From assembly GCA_947379975.1 (NCBI GenBank), contig CANCPF010000003.1:62001-126000 (forward strand): a DNA stretch of 64,000 nt, in the 5' to 3' direction. Positions 53,212 through 62,916 of this stretch are shown in pieces (position 1 is the stretch's first letter; every line of letters starts with the position of its first letter). A model generated the notes under the pieces. It did not search any database, was not told the DNA's origin, and was given only the letters and a program-made list of their open reading frames with translations. Source of the DNA: Methylophilaceae bacterium. Lineage in GTDB: Bacteria; Pseudomonadota; Gammaproteobacteria; Burkholderiales; Methylophilaceae. The translations under genes were made by a program, and so were the position numbers.

Positions 53212-53865
53212 TTATTTCAAAGCCGCAAAAATATTAGCCTTAATCGTTTCAAGCTCGCCTAAGCCGTTTATTTTTACATGTTTTGGCGCACCAACTGCAC
53301 CGCTTTTTGCCCAGCTGCCGTAATATTCAACTAGCGGTTCTGTTTGGTCGTGGTATTCAACTAAGCGCTTGTTGACTACATCTGGTGCTTCATCAGCGCG
53401 CTGTACTAGGTCTTCGCCTGTAATATCGTCTTTGCCTGCTACTTTTGGCGGATTAAATTTTACGTGGTAGGTGCGGCCGCTGGCTGGGTGGCTACGACGG
53501 CCTGTCATGCGTTCCATAATTGCGCTGTCTGGTACGTCGATTTCTACTACGTAATCAATCGTTACGCCTGCATTTTTCATCGCTTCAGCTTGGGGAATGG
53601 TGCGTGGAAAGCCGTCGAACAGGAAACCGTTTGCACAATCTGCTTCTTTAATACGCTCATTTACCATGCCAATAATCACTGCATCCGGCACTAAGCCGCC
53701 GCTATCCATAAAGCTTTTTGCTTCTAGGCCTAGTGCTGTGCCTGCTTTAACTGCTGCACGTAACATGTCACCGGTTGATATTTGCGGAATATTGAAGTGT
53801 TGTTTAATAAAGGTGGCTTGTGTACCTTTGCCTGCGCCAGGAGCGCCTAAAAGAATGATACGCAT
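53212..53865 (-). CDS. adk: Adenylate kinase
   Basis: ATP + AMP to 2 ADP. The 217-residue long-type enzyme has GAPGAGKGTQA (residues 7-17), STGDMLR, GFPRTIPQA and the extended LID domain (about 125-162). The LID lacks a Cys4 zinc site, as is usual in Gram-negatives. Its own promoter is at 53908-53936. It is separated from leuS by a hairpin. Confidence 0.97.
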   Translation of the reverse strand: MRIILLGAPGAGKGTQATFIKQHFNIPQISTGDMLRAAVKAGTALGLEAKSFMDSGGLVPDAVIIGMVNERIKEADCANGFLFDGFPRTIPQAEAMKNAGVTIDYVVEIDVPDSAIMERMTGRRSHPASGRTYHVKFNPPKVAGKDDITGEDLVQRADEAPDVVNKRLVEYHDQTEPLVEYYGSWAKSGAVGAPKHVKINGLGELETIKANIFAALK

Positions 53866-53907
53866 AATGTTAAACCTTGAAAAGTAGTAAAATAAAAATT
53901 GGCGCTT

Positions 53908-53936
53908 ATTATAACATTCGATGCCTGTGTTGCGAA
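53908..53936 (-). promoter_or_regulatory. Sigma-70-type promoter of adk
   Basis: Minus strand: TTCGCA (53936-53931), 17-base spacer, TATAAT (53913-53908). It lies about 43 bases before the adk ATG at 53865. The -10 is a perfect match; the -35 matches four of six. Confidence 0.5.
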
Positions 53937-53949
53937 TGTTGAGCCATGG

Positions 53950-54750
53950 TTAAGCTTGTGTGAGGAAGTTGCTAATCTGCACAAAGTCTTCTACGCTTAA
54001 ATTCTCTGCCCGCAGCTGTGAGTTGATATTTAGTGCGATAAAGCCATTGTCTTCGAGCAGGCCTTTTAGTGTGTTGCGTAAGGTTTTACGACGCTGACCA
54101 AAAGCGGCTAGTACCACTTTTGCAAACATCGCTTCATCTTTTGCGACAAATGGCAACGTAGCGTGCGGCACGCAACGCACAAAAGCCGATTCAACTTTTG
54201 GTGCGGGCTCAAACGCTTCTGGCGGCACGGTGATTAAATAATCCATTTTTAATCGGTATTGCAGCATCACACTCAAACGGCCATAGGCTGGGGTTGATGG
54301 ATGCGCCACCATGCGTTCGACTACTTCTTTTTGCAGCATAAAGTGCATATCGCTAATATGTGACACGTTATCGAGCAAGTGGAACAGAATGGGCGTTGAG
54401 ATGTTGTAAGGCAAATTACCTGTCACGCGTAAATTTTTGCCCGATATTTTATCTGCAAGCTGGGTGAAATCAAATTTCAGCGCATCAGCATTGTGAATTT
54501 CAATGGCGTTATTGCTATAGGCCGGCTTGCTATACTCGGTTTGCATCCAGGCGATAATGTCGCGGTCTACTTCAACTACATGTAAAAGTTTTAAACGTTG
54601 CAATAAGGGCTTGGTAAGCGCGCCTAAGCCTGGACCAATTTCCACCAAAAGATCGTCCATTTTTGGGGAAATGGCTTCTACTAAGCTCGCAATTACGCCT
54701 TGGTCTGTCAGGAAGTTTTGGCCGAAGCGTTTTTTTGCGATGTGTTTCAT
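53950..54750 (-). CDS. rsmA: 16S rRNA dimethyladenosine transferase
   Basis: KsgA: dimethylates the adjacent adenines of helix 45 in 16S rRNA late in 30S assembly. The 266-residue protein starts KHIAKKRFGQNFLTDQ, has SAM motif VEIGPGLGALT and the catalytic NLPYNIST. It ends the lptD-surA-pdxA-rsmA operon, 13 bases downstream of pdxA, the same order as in E. coli. Confidence 0.97.
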   Translation of the reverse strand: MKHIAKKRFGQNFLTDQGVIASLVEAISPKMDDLLVEIGPGLGALTKPLLQRLKLLHVVEVDRDIIAWMQTEYSKPAYSNNAIEIHNADALKFDFTQLADKISGKNLRVTGNLPYNISTPILFHLLDNVSHISDMHFMLQKEVVERMVAHPSTPAYGRLSVMLQYRLKMDYLITVPPEAFEPAPKVESAFVRCVPHATLPFVAKDEAMFAKVVLAAFGQRRKTLRNTLKGLLEDNGFIALNINSQLRAENLSVEDFVQISNFLTQA

Positions 54751-54763
54751 GCGATGTATTTCA

Positions 54764-55789
54764 TTAGTTATGTAGGCTTTTTAATTTATTCTTCGCCAGC
54801 AATTTATTATTTGCCAGTGTAATCGCCAACTCAATAGCCGCCAGCATACTGCCAATCTCGATTTTGCCAGTGCCGGCTAAATCTAAGGCGGTGCCGTGAT
54901 CTACCGAGGTGCGAATGATAGGTAGGCCTAGTGTTACGTTAACACCTTCACCAAAGCTGGCATGTTTGAGTACTGGCAAACCTTGGTCGTGATACATGGC
55001 GAGCACAGCATCGGCTTCACTTAGATGGTGTTTGGCAAATAAAGTGTCTGCGGGTAATGCGCCTATCAGATTGAGGCCTTCGGTGCGCAGTTTTTCTAGC
55101 ACAGGATTGATAATATCGATCTCTTCGCGACCTAAATAGCCATCTTCACCCGCGTGTGGATTTAAGCCAGCCACTAAAATTCGCGGATTAGTTAAACTAA
55201 ATTTATACACCAAATCGTGGTGCAGAATTCGTATGGTGGTTTCTAGGCTATTTTTAGTAATTGCAGTGGGTACATCTTTCAGGGCCAAATGCGTGGTAGC
55301 TAATGCTACACGCATATAGCCGCCAACTAGCATCATCACCACTTGCGGCGTGTTGGTTAGCTCTGCTAAAAACTCGGTATGGCCGCTAAAGGCAATGCCT
55401 GCATCGTTGATAATGCCTTTATGTACCGGCGCAGTTACCATGGCGTCGAACTGGGTTTTTACGCAGCCTAATCCTGCCGTGGTTAAAGTGTTAAGCACAT
55501 ATTGGCTGTTAACTGGATTGAGTATGCCAGCGATAACGGGGCTATTTAACGCCTGGTGCAAGACTATGAGGGAGCCATCACCATGATGTTGTTCTGTTGC
55601 ACCTTCAACATAAGGGCTGATGGTTAAGGCTAATTTGAGTTGTGCTGCGCGTGCTTTAAGCATATCTGCATCGGCAATAATCACTATTTTGGCGCGCAGT
55701 GGTTTATGCGCCAACATCACGCATAAATCTGGCCCTATTCCAGCAGGTTCACCTGCGGTAATAGCGATGCAAGGTAATGTGCTACTCAC
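54764..55789 (-). CDS. pdxA: 4-hydroxythreonine-4-phosphate dehydrogenase
   Basis: NAD-dependent enzyme of the DXP-dependent pyridoxal phosphate pathway. The 341-residue protein has AITAGEPAGIGPDL at the start, HTEFLAELT, GLNPHAGEDGYLG (metal and substrate ligands) and YHDQGLPVLKH. Placed 30 bases after surA. Confidence 0.96.
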   Translation of the reverse strand: MSSTLPCIAITAGEPAGIGPDLCVMLAHKPLRAKIVIIADADMLKARAAQLKLALTISPYVEGATEQHHGDGSLIVLHQALNSPVIAGILNPVNSQYVLNTLTTAGLGCVKTQFDAMVTAPVHKGIINDAGIAFSGHTEFLAELTNTPQVVMMLVGGYMRVALATTHLALKDVPTAITKNSLETTIRILHHDLVYKFSLTNPRILVAGLNPHAGEDGYLGREEIDIINPVLEKLRTEGLNLIGALPADTLFAKHHLSEADAVLAMYHDQGLPVLKHASFGEGVNVTLGLPIIRTSVDHGTALDLAGTGKIEIGSMLAAIELAITLANNKLLAKNKLKSLHN

Positions 55790-55819
55790 TCGATTACGAT
55801 ACTTTTATTGAAAAGTTAA

Positions 55820-57139
55820 TTAAAACTTATCTTCAAGCTTTAGTTCTACGTAAGCGCGGTCACGTAGTTCACGTATCCAGTCTTGATAGGCTTCATCGGC
55901 TTTTCTAGTACGAATCTCTTGGCGAGCTTTCAAGCGTGCGGCTTCTTTACTCATGTCTTGCTTGCGGCGTTCAATGACTTGAATAATGTGCCAACCGAAC
56001 TGACTGCGTACCGGCGCGCTAATTTCATTATATTTAAGCTCGTTCATGGCTTTTTCAAACTGAGGTACAGTATCGCCTGGGTTAACCCAGCCTAAATCTC
56101 CACCGTTTGATGCAGTCGTATCTTCTGAAAATTGGCGTGCTAGCACTTCAAATTTCTCACCATTGTCTAAACGTTCTTTAATGCTATCCATTTTTAATTT
56201 ACCCTCTTTTTCAGTGGTGACTTCTGAGAGTTTGATTAGGATATGTCTAGCGTGTGTTTGCTCAATCACTAAAGGTGAATTGCCGCCACGTTTATTAGTC
56301 AGCTTCAATATGTGGAAACCATTGGGGCTGCGTAAAGGCGGTGAAAGCTCACCCACTTGTAACGTTTTTAAGGCTTCCAAAAATAACGCTGGTACTTGTG
56401 AGCCTTTTTTCCAGCCTAAGTTTCCGCCTTCTAGGGCATTTGGCGCATCAGAAAAGCTGGCTGATACTTTTGCAAAACTAGTGCCGGCTTGTAGTGATTT
56501 AATCACTTCGTCAACTTTTGTTTTAGCTTTTTGTATGTCTTCAGTCGCACCTTCTTCTGGAGTGCGAATTAAAATATGCGATATTTCAAACTCATCTTGA
56601 TTTTCATTGGTTGCGGCTTGCGTAGTTAAAAAGTTATCAATTTCTGATTCGCTCACATTTACACGACTGTCTACTTCACGTTCGCGCAGGCGAGCAATGG
56701 TGATTTCGCTACGAATGTCGGCTCTGAATTTACGCATACTCACACCATCTTTTGCTAAGGCATCAGCAAACTCTGTCAGTGACATTTGATTTTGTTCTGC
56801 GATACGCTCTATTGTTTTATCCAGCTGATTATCGTCAACCTTAAGGCCGGATTGAGCGGCATACTGCAATTGTAGTGTGTCTGAAATCAAGCGCTCTAAA
56901 ATTTGCTTACGCAAGATATTATCTTCTGGTAATTCGTTGCCTTGTTTTTTAAACTGCGCCGTCACCGTACGAATGCGGCTTTCTAACTCTTGTTCAGTGA
57001 CCACAGTCTGGTCAACAATAGCGACGATTCGATCAAGTTTAACTACTTCTGCCGCTTGTGCACTAAGGTTGCCAATAGGCAGGTAAGCCAATGTGAATGC
57101 TGCACTTGCTAGTAATAAGATATGTTTTAAATTGCGCAA
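55820..57139 (-). CDS. surA: Periplasmic chaperone / peptidyl-prolyl isomerase SurA
   Basis: Chaperone for outer-membrane proteins, including LptD. The 439-residue protein has signal peptide (about 1-29), SurA N-terminal helical domain (about 30-165) and two parvulin domains. The first is about 175-280 with SHILIRTPEEGA, the second about 290-390 with ARHILIKLSEVTTEKEG. A final helix packs on the core. Located 22 bases downstream of lptD, as in E. coli. Confidence 0.95.
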   Translation of the reverse strand: MRNLKHILLLASAAFTLAYLPIGNLSAQAAEVVKLDRIVAIVDQTVVTEQELESRIRTVTAQFKKQGNELPEDNILRKQILERLISDTLQLQYAAQSGLKVDDNQLDKTIERIAEQNQMSLTEFADALAKDGVSMRKFRADIRSEITIARLREREVDSRVNVSESEIDNFLTTQAATNENQDEFEISHILIRTPEEGATEDIQKAKTKVDEVIKSLQAGTSFAKVSASFSDAPNALEGGNLGWKKGSQVPALFLEALKTLQVGELSPPLRSPNGFHILKLTNKRGGNSPLVIEQTHARHILIKLSEVTTEKEGKLKMDSIKERLDNGEKFEVLARQFSEDTTASNGGDLGWVNPGDTVPQFEKAMNELKYNEISAPVRSQFGWHIIQVIERRKQDMSKEAARLKARQEIRTRKADEAYQDWIRELRDRAYVELKLEDKF

Positions 57140-57161
57140 AATGAGTACTCGTATAAAGTTG

Positions 57162-59549
57162 TTAATAAGTATCAGGCGTCAGACCAGAGCTGGCATAACC
57201 TGGAATGCTACGTTTGATAATGCTGAGCGGATTAGCGCCTATTGAAGCAATGCCACCTAATTCAAGCTGGAAAAATAATGCGTAATTGGCATTCGCCGTT
57301 GCCGTACTGACGCGTTGAATGACAGATCTTGTTAGCCAGCAACCTGCATTATATTCTACCCCCGCTAAAGTTTCGATGATTTGATTCTCTTTTAGCGAGT
57401 AGTTTATACGACCAACGCCATACCAGCCATTGCCTAGTGGCCATTGACCGGAAACATCAAATTGATTAATGCCACTACCGATGGCTGCCCCTACGATATC
57501 TGGCCGGTAGCTATAGCTAAGATTAAGCGTTTTTCCTGGCTCAGGGTTAAAGCGGCTAGCTACTGTGGTGCGTACGGCACTTGCATTTTGTGTATTGTAT
57601 TGCAAAAAAGTATCTACCCTCCAGCTCGTTCTTAAGTTGGCACTCAGGCCGGCAATAATGTCTGAACTATTACTTTGGCTTAAGGTGGCGCCTGGTAGAG
57701 CGACTTTTTGATTGGTAAAATAATAACGCTGGCCAATAGAAGCTGATAGCCGCTGAGCGCCGGTTTCTGATTCAATTAAACGTGTTGTTAAAGCGTAGCT
57801 TAACTGATTAGCATCATTGACTCTGTCATTTCCAGTGAATCTGTTTTCGCGAAACAACGAGCTGAAATTCAAATCAGCTTCAGCACTATCGAATACAGGG
57901 ATATTTAATTGATTTTTGTTTGGAATGTAAACGTAGAATATTCTAGGTTCAATTGTTTGTGTATAGCCTCTACTAGCGATTTTAAATTCGCGGTCAAAAT
58001 ATAAACCACTATCAACGCTGAATATAGGCAAAGTACGCTGTTGTGAATCTAGATTGTTGGGATCATTATTCAGTGCATAATTGGTGTAATGAATACCTAA
58101 TTTTGGTGTGATATAACCGTAGGGACGAGTGAGAGGTAAGCTAATGCTTGGGTATAAAGTGAGGCGATTACCTGTAGTCATAGCCGGGGCATTTTTATTG
58201 GTATCAAAGGCTACGAATTGTGTATATAAATTGGCATTAGCATCGCCAAAATACTTATTTCCGTTTAGCGTCATTTGTGGCAAGCGCTCATAAGGATAAG
58301 TTTTATCATCTAATGTTTGGAACTTTTGTGCCAGCGCATTAAAACGCCAATTCTCATCAGCGTAATCAACATTAAATTGTTGTGGCAGAATAATTTGGCT
58401 GGTAGTAGTAATGCGTGTTGATAACTCAGAAAAGTACTTATTATCAGAAGTTTTTGCAAGGCTGTAGCCAGCAGACCAGCCGTTACCAAAGTCTTGTTGA
58501 TGTTTAAGGTTAGCGTAATAACGCGTTTGATTTGTTTGGCTGTCATTCGACAGGTACTCGAGCGCATTTTTGCCGGAAAAACTTTCTTCTAGATATCTGA
58601 ATTCACCTTGTAGTTGTACACCGCGATTACTCATTTCACGCGCTGTCAACGTTGCATCCATATTAGGTGCAATGTTCCAATAGTACGGCGCGCTTAATTC
58701 AAAACCGGTGTTAGTGGTGCTGCCAAAGGAGGGTGCAAGAAAACCACTTTTGCGTTGACCGCTGTATGAAAAGCTAATCCACGGGGTGTAAAGAATAGGA
58801 ATTTTCTTAAATTCAATATATGCATTTTTACCGACACCTGATTCAGTAAATCCATTCAGTGCTAATTCTTTGGCCTTAATATACCAATCGTCGGTTCCTG
58901 CCACGCAAGTGGTAAAGCGTGCATCTTGTAAGCGTTTTTTATCTTGGCCATCAAAAAAGATCATTTTGGCATCACCTCTAGATTGTTGAGGTAATGGCGT
59001 AGAATTATCTTCGTTAGAGCTAGATGAAAAGTTAGTTGAAGACTCATTAACTTGAGCGGCTAAATTTTGCGTATTGATATACTTTGTAGCGGATCCAGAT
59101 GCTGGTGATATTGATTCTTTAGAAATTTTCTGTACTTGAAAGTTATCTGGTGTTTCTGCGGTAATTTGCGCTCGCCTTTTTAATTGCATTGGGCTCTCTT
59201 TGACAATGCTAATAGAGGCATCACGCATTTCACCAATGTTGTCAGATAAGCGCATGTTTAATTCTGGGCCGGATAAATTGGCATCACCTAGGTCAATTCT
59301 GACATTGCCAATGACGTGCAACTTGTCGTTTTGTACATCGTAGTTAATTTCATCGCCTAAAATAGTCTGCTTACCGCGGCTGATAGAGGCGTTGCCAATG
59401 GCGTGAAGTTGTCTATCAAGATGCAACTCAAGTTTGTCGCTATTAATCACAATAGCATCGCTATTAATTATTTCAGATTCAGCTTGCGCGCGTTGGCTTA
59501 ATAACAAAATCACAGCAGTAAAGCCGGTAAAAAGACGGCTTTTTAGCAT
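57162..59549 (-). CDS. lptD: LPS-assembly outer-membrane protein LptD
   Basis: Large barrel that inserts lipopolysaccharide into the outer leaflet, partnered with LptE. 795 residues with signal peptide (1-23), an LptA-like jellyroll domain (about 30-130) and a C-terminal barrel of many aromatic-rich strands. Unusual points: only two cysteines, one in TTCVAG at the barrel start and one in NAGCW near the end, against four in E. coli. There is also a Ser/Asn/Gln-rich insert of about 60 residues (about 130-195) between jellyroll and barrel. First gene of the lptD-surA-pdxA-rsmA operon. Confidence 0.95.
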   Translation of the reverse strand: MLKSRLFTGFTAVILLLSQRAQAESEIINSDAIVINSDKLELHLDRQLHAIGNASISRGKQTILGDEINYDVQNDKLHVIGNVRIDLGDANLSGPELNMRLSDNIGEMRDASISIVKESPMQLKRRAQITAETPDNFQVQKISKESISPASGSATKYINTQNLAAQVNESSTNFSSSSNEDNSTPLPQQSRGDAKMIFFDGQDKKRLQDARFTTCVAGTDDWYIKAKELALNGFTESGVGKNAYIEFKKIPILYTPWISFSYSGQRKSGFLAPSFGSTTNTGFELSAPYYWNIAPNMDATLTAREMSNRGVQLQGEFRYLEESFSGKNALEYLSNDSQTNQTRYYANLKHQQDFGNGWSAGYSLAKTSDNKYFSELSTRITTTSQIILPQQFNVDYADENWRFNALAQKFQTLDDKTYPYERLPQMTLNGNKYFGDANANLYTQFVAFDTNKNAPAMTTGNRLTLYPSISLPLTRPYGYITPKLGIHYTNYALNNDPNNLDSQQRTLPIFSVDSGLYFDREFKIASRGYTQTIEPRIFYVYIPNKNQLNIPVFDSAEADLNFSSLFRENRFTGNDRVNDANQLSYALTTRLIESETGAQRLSASIGQRYYFTNQKVALPGATLSQSNSSDIIAGLSANLRTSWRVDTFLQYNTQNASAVRTTVASRFNPEPGKTLNLSYSYRPDIVGAAIGSGINQFDVSGQWPLGNGWYGVGRINYSLKENQIIETLAGVEYNAGCWLTRSVIQRVSTATANANYALFFQLELGGIASIGANPLSIIKRSIPGYASSGLTPDTY

Positions 59550-59774
59550 GAAATTATCATTGAAACTAATAAGGCTATGTGTAATGGAGTAGAAGGCACG
59601 ATTATATAGGCAGACGATTTTATTTTATCAGTGATAAAATCTCATAAATCTGGCCTTTTGGCAATGAATAAATCGCATTTTAGCGGCTTAATAGCATAAT
59701 TCCCTTAAAAGTTTGAAGCGGCAACTACGCTTTAATGAGGGTGATAATAATTTTATAATATTGGATAGATAGTC

Positions 59775-60788
59775 GTGGATGATAGACAACAACAACTAGA
59801 AGCTTGGTTAGCAAGCACCTTACAACAGGCCGCTTTCACCTTAACAACAGCCTCAGCTGATGCAAGCTTTAGACGCTACTTTAGAGTGCATTTAGCCGGA
59901 CCATACTTAGGCAAAGATACTTTAATTGCGATGGATGCGCCACCTTCGCAAGAGGATTGCGCGCCATTTGTAAATGTGGCTGGCTTGCTTTTGGAGTCAG
60001 GTCTCAATGTGCCAAAGGTGCTAGCACAAGATTTAACGCAAGGATTTTTGTTGTTAAGTGATTTGGGTGACGATACTTATTTAACTAAACTTAATGCACA
60101 AACTGCGCCTAAACTCTACCAAGACGCCACTAATGCGCTTATAAAAATGCAGCTTGCTAGCCAACCACAAATACTGCCAGACTATGATGAAGCCTTGCTG
60201 ACGCGCGAAATGCAATTGTTCCCAGATTGGTATGTGGCTAAGCACTTAAATACTAGCTTAAATAGCGAGCAACAAGCGGTGTTGGATAATACCTTTAGCG
60301 TGTTAAATCAAAACATATTAGCGCAAGCGCAAGTTTACGTGCATAGAGATTATCATTCGCGCAACCTGATGATTACGCAAGACAATAACCCAGGTGTTTT
60401 AGATTTTCAAGATGCCGTATACGGTGCCATTACTTACGATTTAGTTTCTTTATTGAAAGACGCTTATATCAGTTGGGATGAAGAACAAATTATCGACTGG
60501 GCGGTACGTTATTGGCAACCCGCTAAAAAGGCTGGCTTGCCAGTGCCGGATGATTTTAGTGAGTTTTATCGAGATTTTGAATGGATGGGTGTGCAAAGGC
60601 ACATAAAAGTGCTGGGTATCTTCGCTAGACTCAGCCATCGTGATGGCAAAGATGGTTATTTAAAAGATATGCCTATAGTCATGGCACATTTACGCAAAGT
60701 ATGTGAGCGCTATGTCGAATTAAGGCCAATGTTACGCTTGCTGAATCAGCTTGAGAATGTGCAGGCTAAAGAAGGCTTTACCTTCTAA
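59775..60788 (+). CDS. amgK: N-acetylmuramate / N-acetylglucosamine kinase AmgK
   Basis: Kinase of the cell-wall recycling bypass: phosphorylates MurNAc at C1, after which MurU makes UDP-MurNAc. The 337-residue aminoglycoside-phosphotransferase fold has SFRRYFRV near 36-43, the catalytic loop VHRDYHSRNLM and metal-binding VLDFQDAVYG. The stop abuts the murU ATG (TAAATG). It is divergent from lptD, the common amgK-murU | lptD arrangement of gamma- and betaproteobacteria. It starts at GTG 59775 (encoded M). Confidence 0.92.
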   Translation: MDDRQQQLEAWLASTLQQAAFTLTTASADASFRRYFRVHLAGPYLGKDTLIAMDAPPSQEDCAPFVNVAGLLLESGLNVPKVLAQDLTQGFLLLSDLGDDTYLTKLNAQTAPKLYQDATNALIKMQLASQPQILPDYDEALLTREMQLFPDWYVAKHLNTSLNSEQQAVLDNTFSVLNQNILAQAQVYVHRDYHSRNLMITQDNNPGVLDFQDAVYGAITYDLVSLLKDAYISWDEEQIIDWAVRYWQPAKKAGLPVPDDFSEFYRDFEWMGVQRHIKVLGIFARLSHRDGKDGYLKDMPIVMAHLRKVCERYVELRPMLRLLNQLENVQAKEGFTF

Positions 60789-61460
60789 ATGAAAGCCATG
60801 ATTTTAGCGGCTGGGCGTGGGGAACGCATGCGTCCCCTTACCGATCAGACACCTAAACCTTTATTGAGTGTGGGTGGCAAGCCGCTTATTGTCTGGCATT
60901 TAGAGCGTTTAGCTAAAGCAGGTTTTAAGGAAGTGGTGATTAACCATGCGCATTTAGGGGCACAGATTGAACAGGCGCTTGGCGACGGTAAGTCCTGGGG
61001 CTTGAAAATCCAATATAGCCCTGAAAAAATTGCGCTTGAAACGGCAGGTGGCATCGCCAATGCTTTGCCTTTGTTGGGTTCTGTGCCATTTTTAGTTGTC
61101 AATGGCGATACGTTTACTGAAATTGATTTCGTATCTCTAAAACTGCCACCTAATCATTTAGCGCATTTGGTCTTAGTCGATAATCCAACACAACATCCGC
61201 AAGGTGATTTTGCGATTGAAAATGGTCTGTTGAAAAATGACGGTGTAGCTAAACTGACGTTTTCTGGCGTTGGCATCTATCACCCGGACTTATTTGCCAG
61301 CCTATTGCCTGGCGAGCCGGCAAAACTCGCGCCGTTATTACGGCAAGCTATTGCCAATAACCTAGCCAGTGCTCAGCATTATCAGGGTGTTTGGCACGAT
61401 ATTGGAACGCCGGAACGCTTATATAGTTTAGATGCGGAAGTAAAAATTAAGACTTTATAA
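60789..61460 (+). CDS. murU: N-acetylmuramate 1-phosphate uridylyltransferase MurU
   Basis: Nucleotidyltransferase making UDP-MurNAc from MurNAc 1-phosphate, giving intrinsic fosfomycin bypass in species that have it. The 223-residue protein begins MKAMILAAGRGERMRPLT, has TPKPLLSVGGKPLI, VNGDTFTEID and the GVGIYHPDLF segment. Partner of amgK immediately upstream. The shorter length separates it from RmlA/GalU. Confidence 0.92.
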   Translation: MKAMILAAGRGERMRPLTDQTPKPLLSVGGKPLIVWHLERLAKAGFKEVVINHAHLGAQIEQALGDGKSWGLKIQYSPEKIALETAGGIANALPLLGSVPFLVVNGDTFTEIDFVSLKLPPNHLAHLVLVDNPTQHPQGDFAIENGLLKNDGVAKLTFSGVGIYHPDLFASLLPGEPAKLAPLLRQAIANNLASAQHYQGVWHDIGTPERLYSLDAEVKIKTL

Positions 61461-61568
61461 TTGAACCAATTATCCAAATAAGCCACATAATAATGATGCT
61501 TTACGCGTAAATTATTAAAATACCTTACCTCATAAAGATACTTCACATTAAATGAAACCAAAGATTCA

Positions 61569-62891
61569 ATGAATAAAAATATCTCAGAATTTATGACTAG
61601 GCGGCAAAAACTCATGGACAGCATGGGTGAAGGCCTTGCTATTATCCCGACTGCGCCTGAAGCTATTCGTAACCGAGACAGTCATTATCCATACCGATTT
61701 GATAGTTATTTTTATTACCTGACCGGCTTTAAAGAGCCTGAATCTGTATTGGTTTTGCTGGGCGGTGCGCAGCCGAAAACAATCCTTTTTTGTCGCGATA
61801 AAGATATGGAGCGCGAAATTTGGGATGGCTTCCGTTACGGTGCTGATGCGGCAAAAGAGCAATTTGGTTTTGATGAAGCTTATTCAATCAACCAGTTAGA
61901 TGCAGTTGTGTTGAAGCTGTTGGCAAATCAGCCTAAATTATATTTTAGCTTAGGCGAAAACGCTATTTGGGACGGTCGTGTGACTGGCTGGTTAAATAGT
62001 TTACGTAATCAAGCGCGTACAGGCGTAAGTGTACCTGACGACGTTAGCGATATTCGTAAACTAGTCGATGAAATGCGTCTGTATAAATTGCCCTTTGAAC
62101 AGGAAATTATGCGTCAATCGGCTAACATCGCGGCCGCTGCGCATAACCGAGCCATACATTTTGCCAAACCGAATATGATGGAATATGAGGTTGAGGCTGA
62201 GTTTCTACATGAGTTTTATCGCAAAGGTGCGCAAGCACCGGCTTATACAAGCATCGTGGCCGGCGGTGCCAATGCTTGTACTTTGCATTATAACGCCAAT
62301 AATTGCGTATTAAAGGCGGGCGATTTATTGCTGATAGATGCTGGCTGCGAGTTAGATGGTTATGCATCTGATATTACCCGCACTTTTCCAGTGAATGGCA
62401 AATTTATTGGCGCGCAAAAAGACGTGTATGAACTAGTGTTGGCTTCGCAGCTTGCCGCCATTGCTAAAGTGAATACTTCAAACCATTGGAACGCACCGCA
62501 TGAGGCCGCGCTTGATGTGTTGATTCAAGGTTTTATCGATTTGAAGCTTTGTAAAGGCAGTAAAGAATCAGTGTTAGAAAATGGTGATTACCGCCAGTTT
62601 TATATGCATCGTACTGGCCATTGGCTAGGTTTAGACGTGCATGATGCGGGTGAGTATAAAGATGCTAAAGCAAAAAACCAGCAAGATAATTGGCGAGCGC
62701 TACAACCAGGTATGACGCTTACCGTGGAGCCTGGCTGCTATATTCGCCCAGCGGATAATGTGCCGGAGGCCTTTTGGAATATTGGTATTCGGATTGAAGA
62801 TGATGTGTTAGTGACGCAACATGGCTGTGAAGTTTTAACCTCTAATGCGGTTAAAAGTATTGCCGATATCGAAGCATTAATGCAACATTAA
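61569..62891 (+). CDS. pepP: Xaa-Pro aminopeptidase
   Basis: Dimanganese peptidase releasing the N-terminal residue before proline. The 440-residue protein has an N-terminal creatinase-like domain (about 1-170) and the pita-bread catalytic domain. Its metal ligands are in LLIDAGCELDGYASDITRTF (two Asp), HRTGHWLGLDVHD (His), TVEPGCYI (Glu) and RIEDDVLV (Glu). It lies next to ubiH, the conserved pepP-ubiH pair, 25 bases apart. Confidence 0.96.
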   Translation: MNKNISEFMTRRQKLMDSMGEGLAIIPTAPEAIRNRDSHYPYRFDSYFYYLTGFKEPESVLVLLGGAQPKTILFCRDKDMEREIWDGFRYGADAAKEQFGFDEAYSINQLDAVVLKLLANQPKLYFSLGENAIWDGRVTGWLNSLRNQARTGVSVPDDVSDIRKLVDEMRLYKLPFEQEIMRQSANIAAAAHNRAIHFAKPNMMEYEVEAEFLHEFYRKGAQAPAYTSIVAGGANACTLHYNANNCVLKAGDLLLIDAGCELDGYASDITRTFPVNGKFIGAQKDVYELVLASQLAAIAKVNTSNHWNAPHEAALDVLIQGFIDLKLCKGSKESVLENGDYRQFYMHRTGHWLGLDVHDAGEYKDAKAKNQQDNWRALQPGMTLTVEPGCYIRPADNVPEAFWNIGIRIEDDVLVTQHGCEVLTSNAVKSIADIEALMQH

Positions 62892-62916
62892 TTGAAATGA
62901 CTAAACGAAAACCTAG

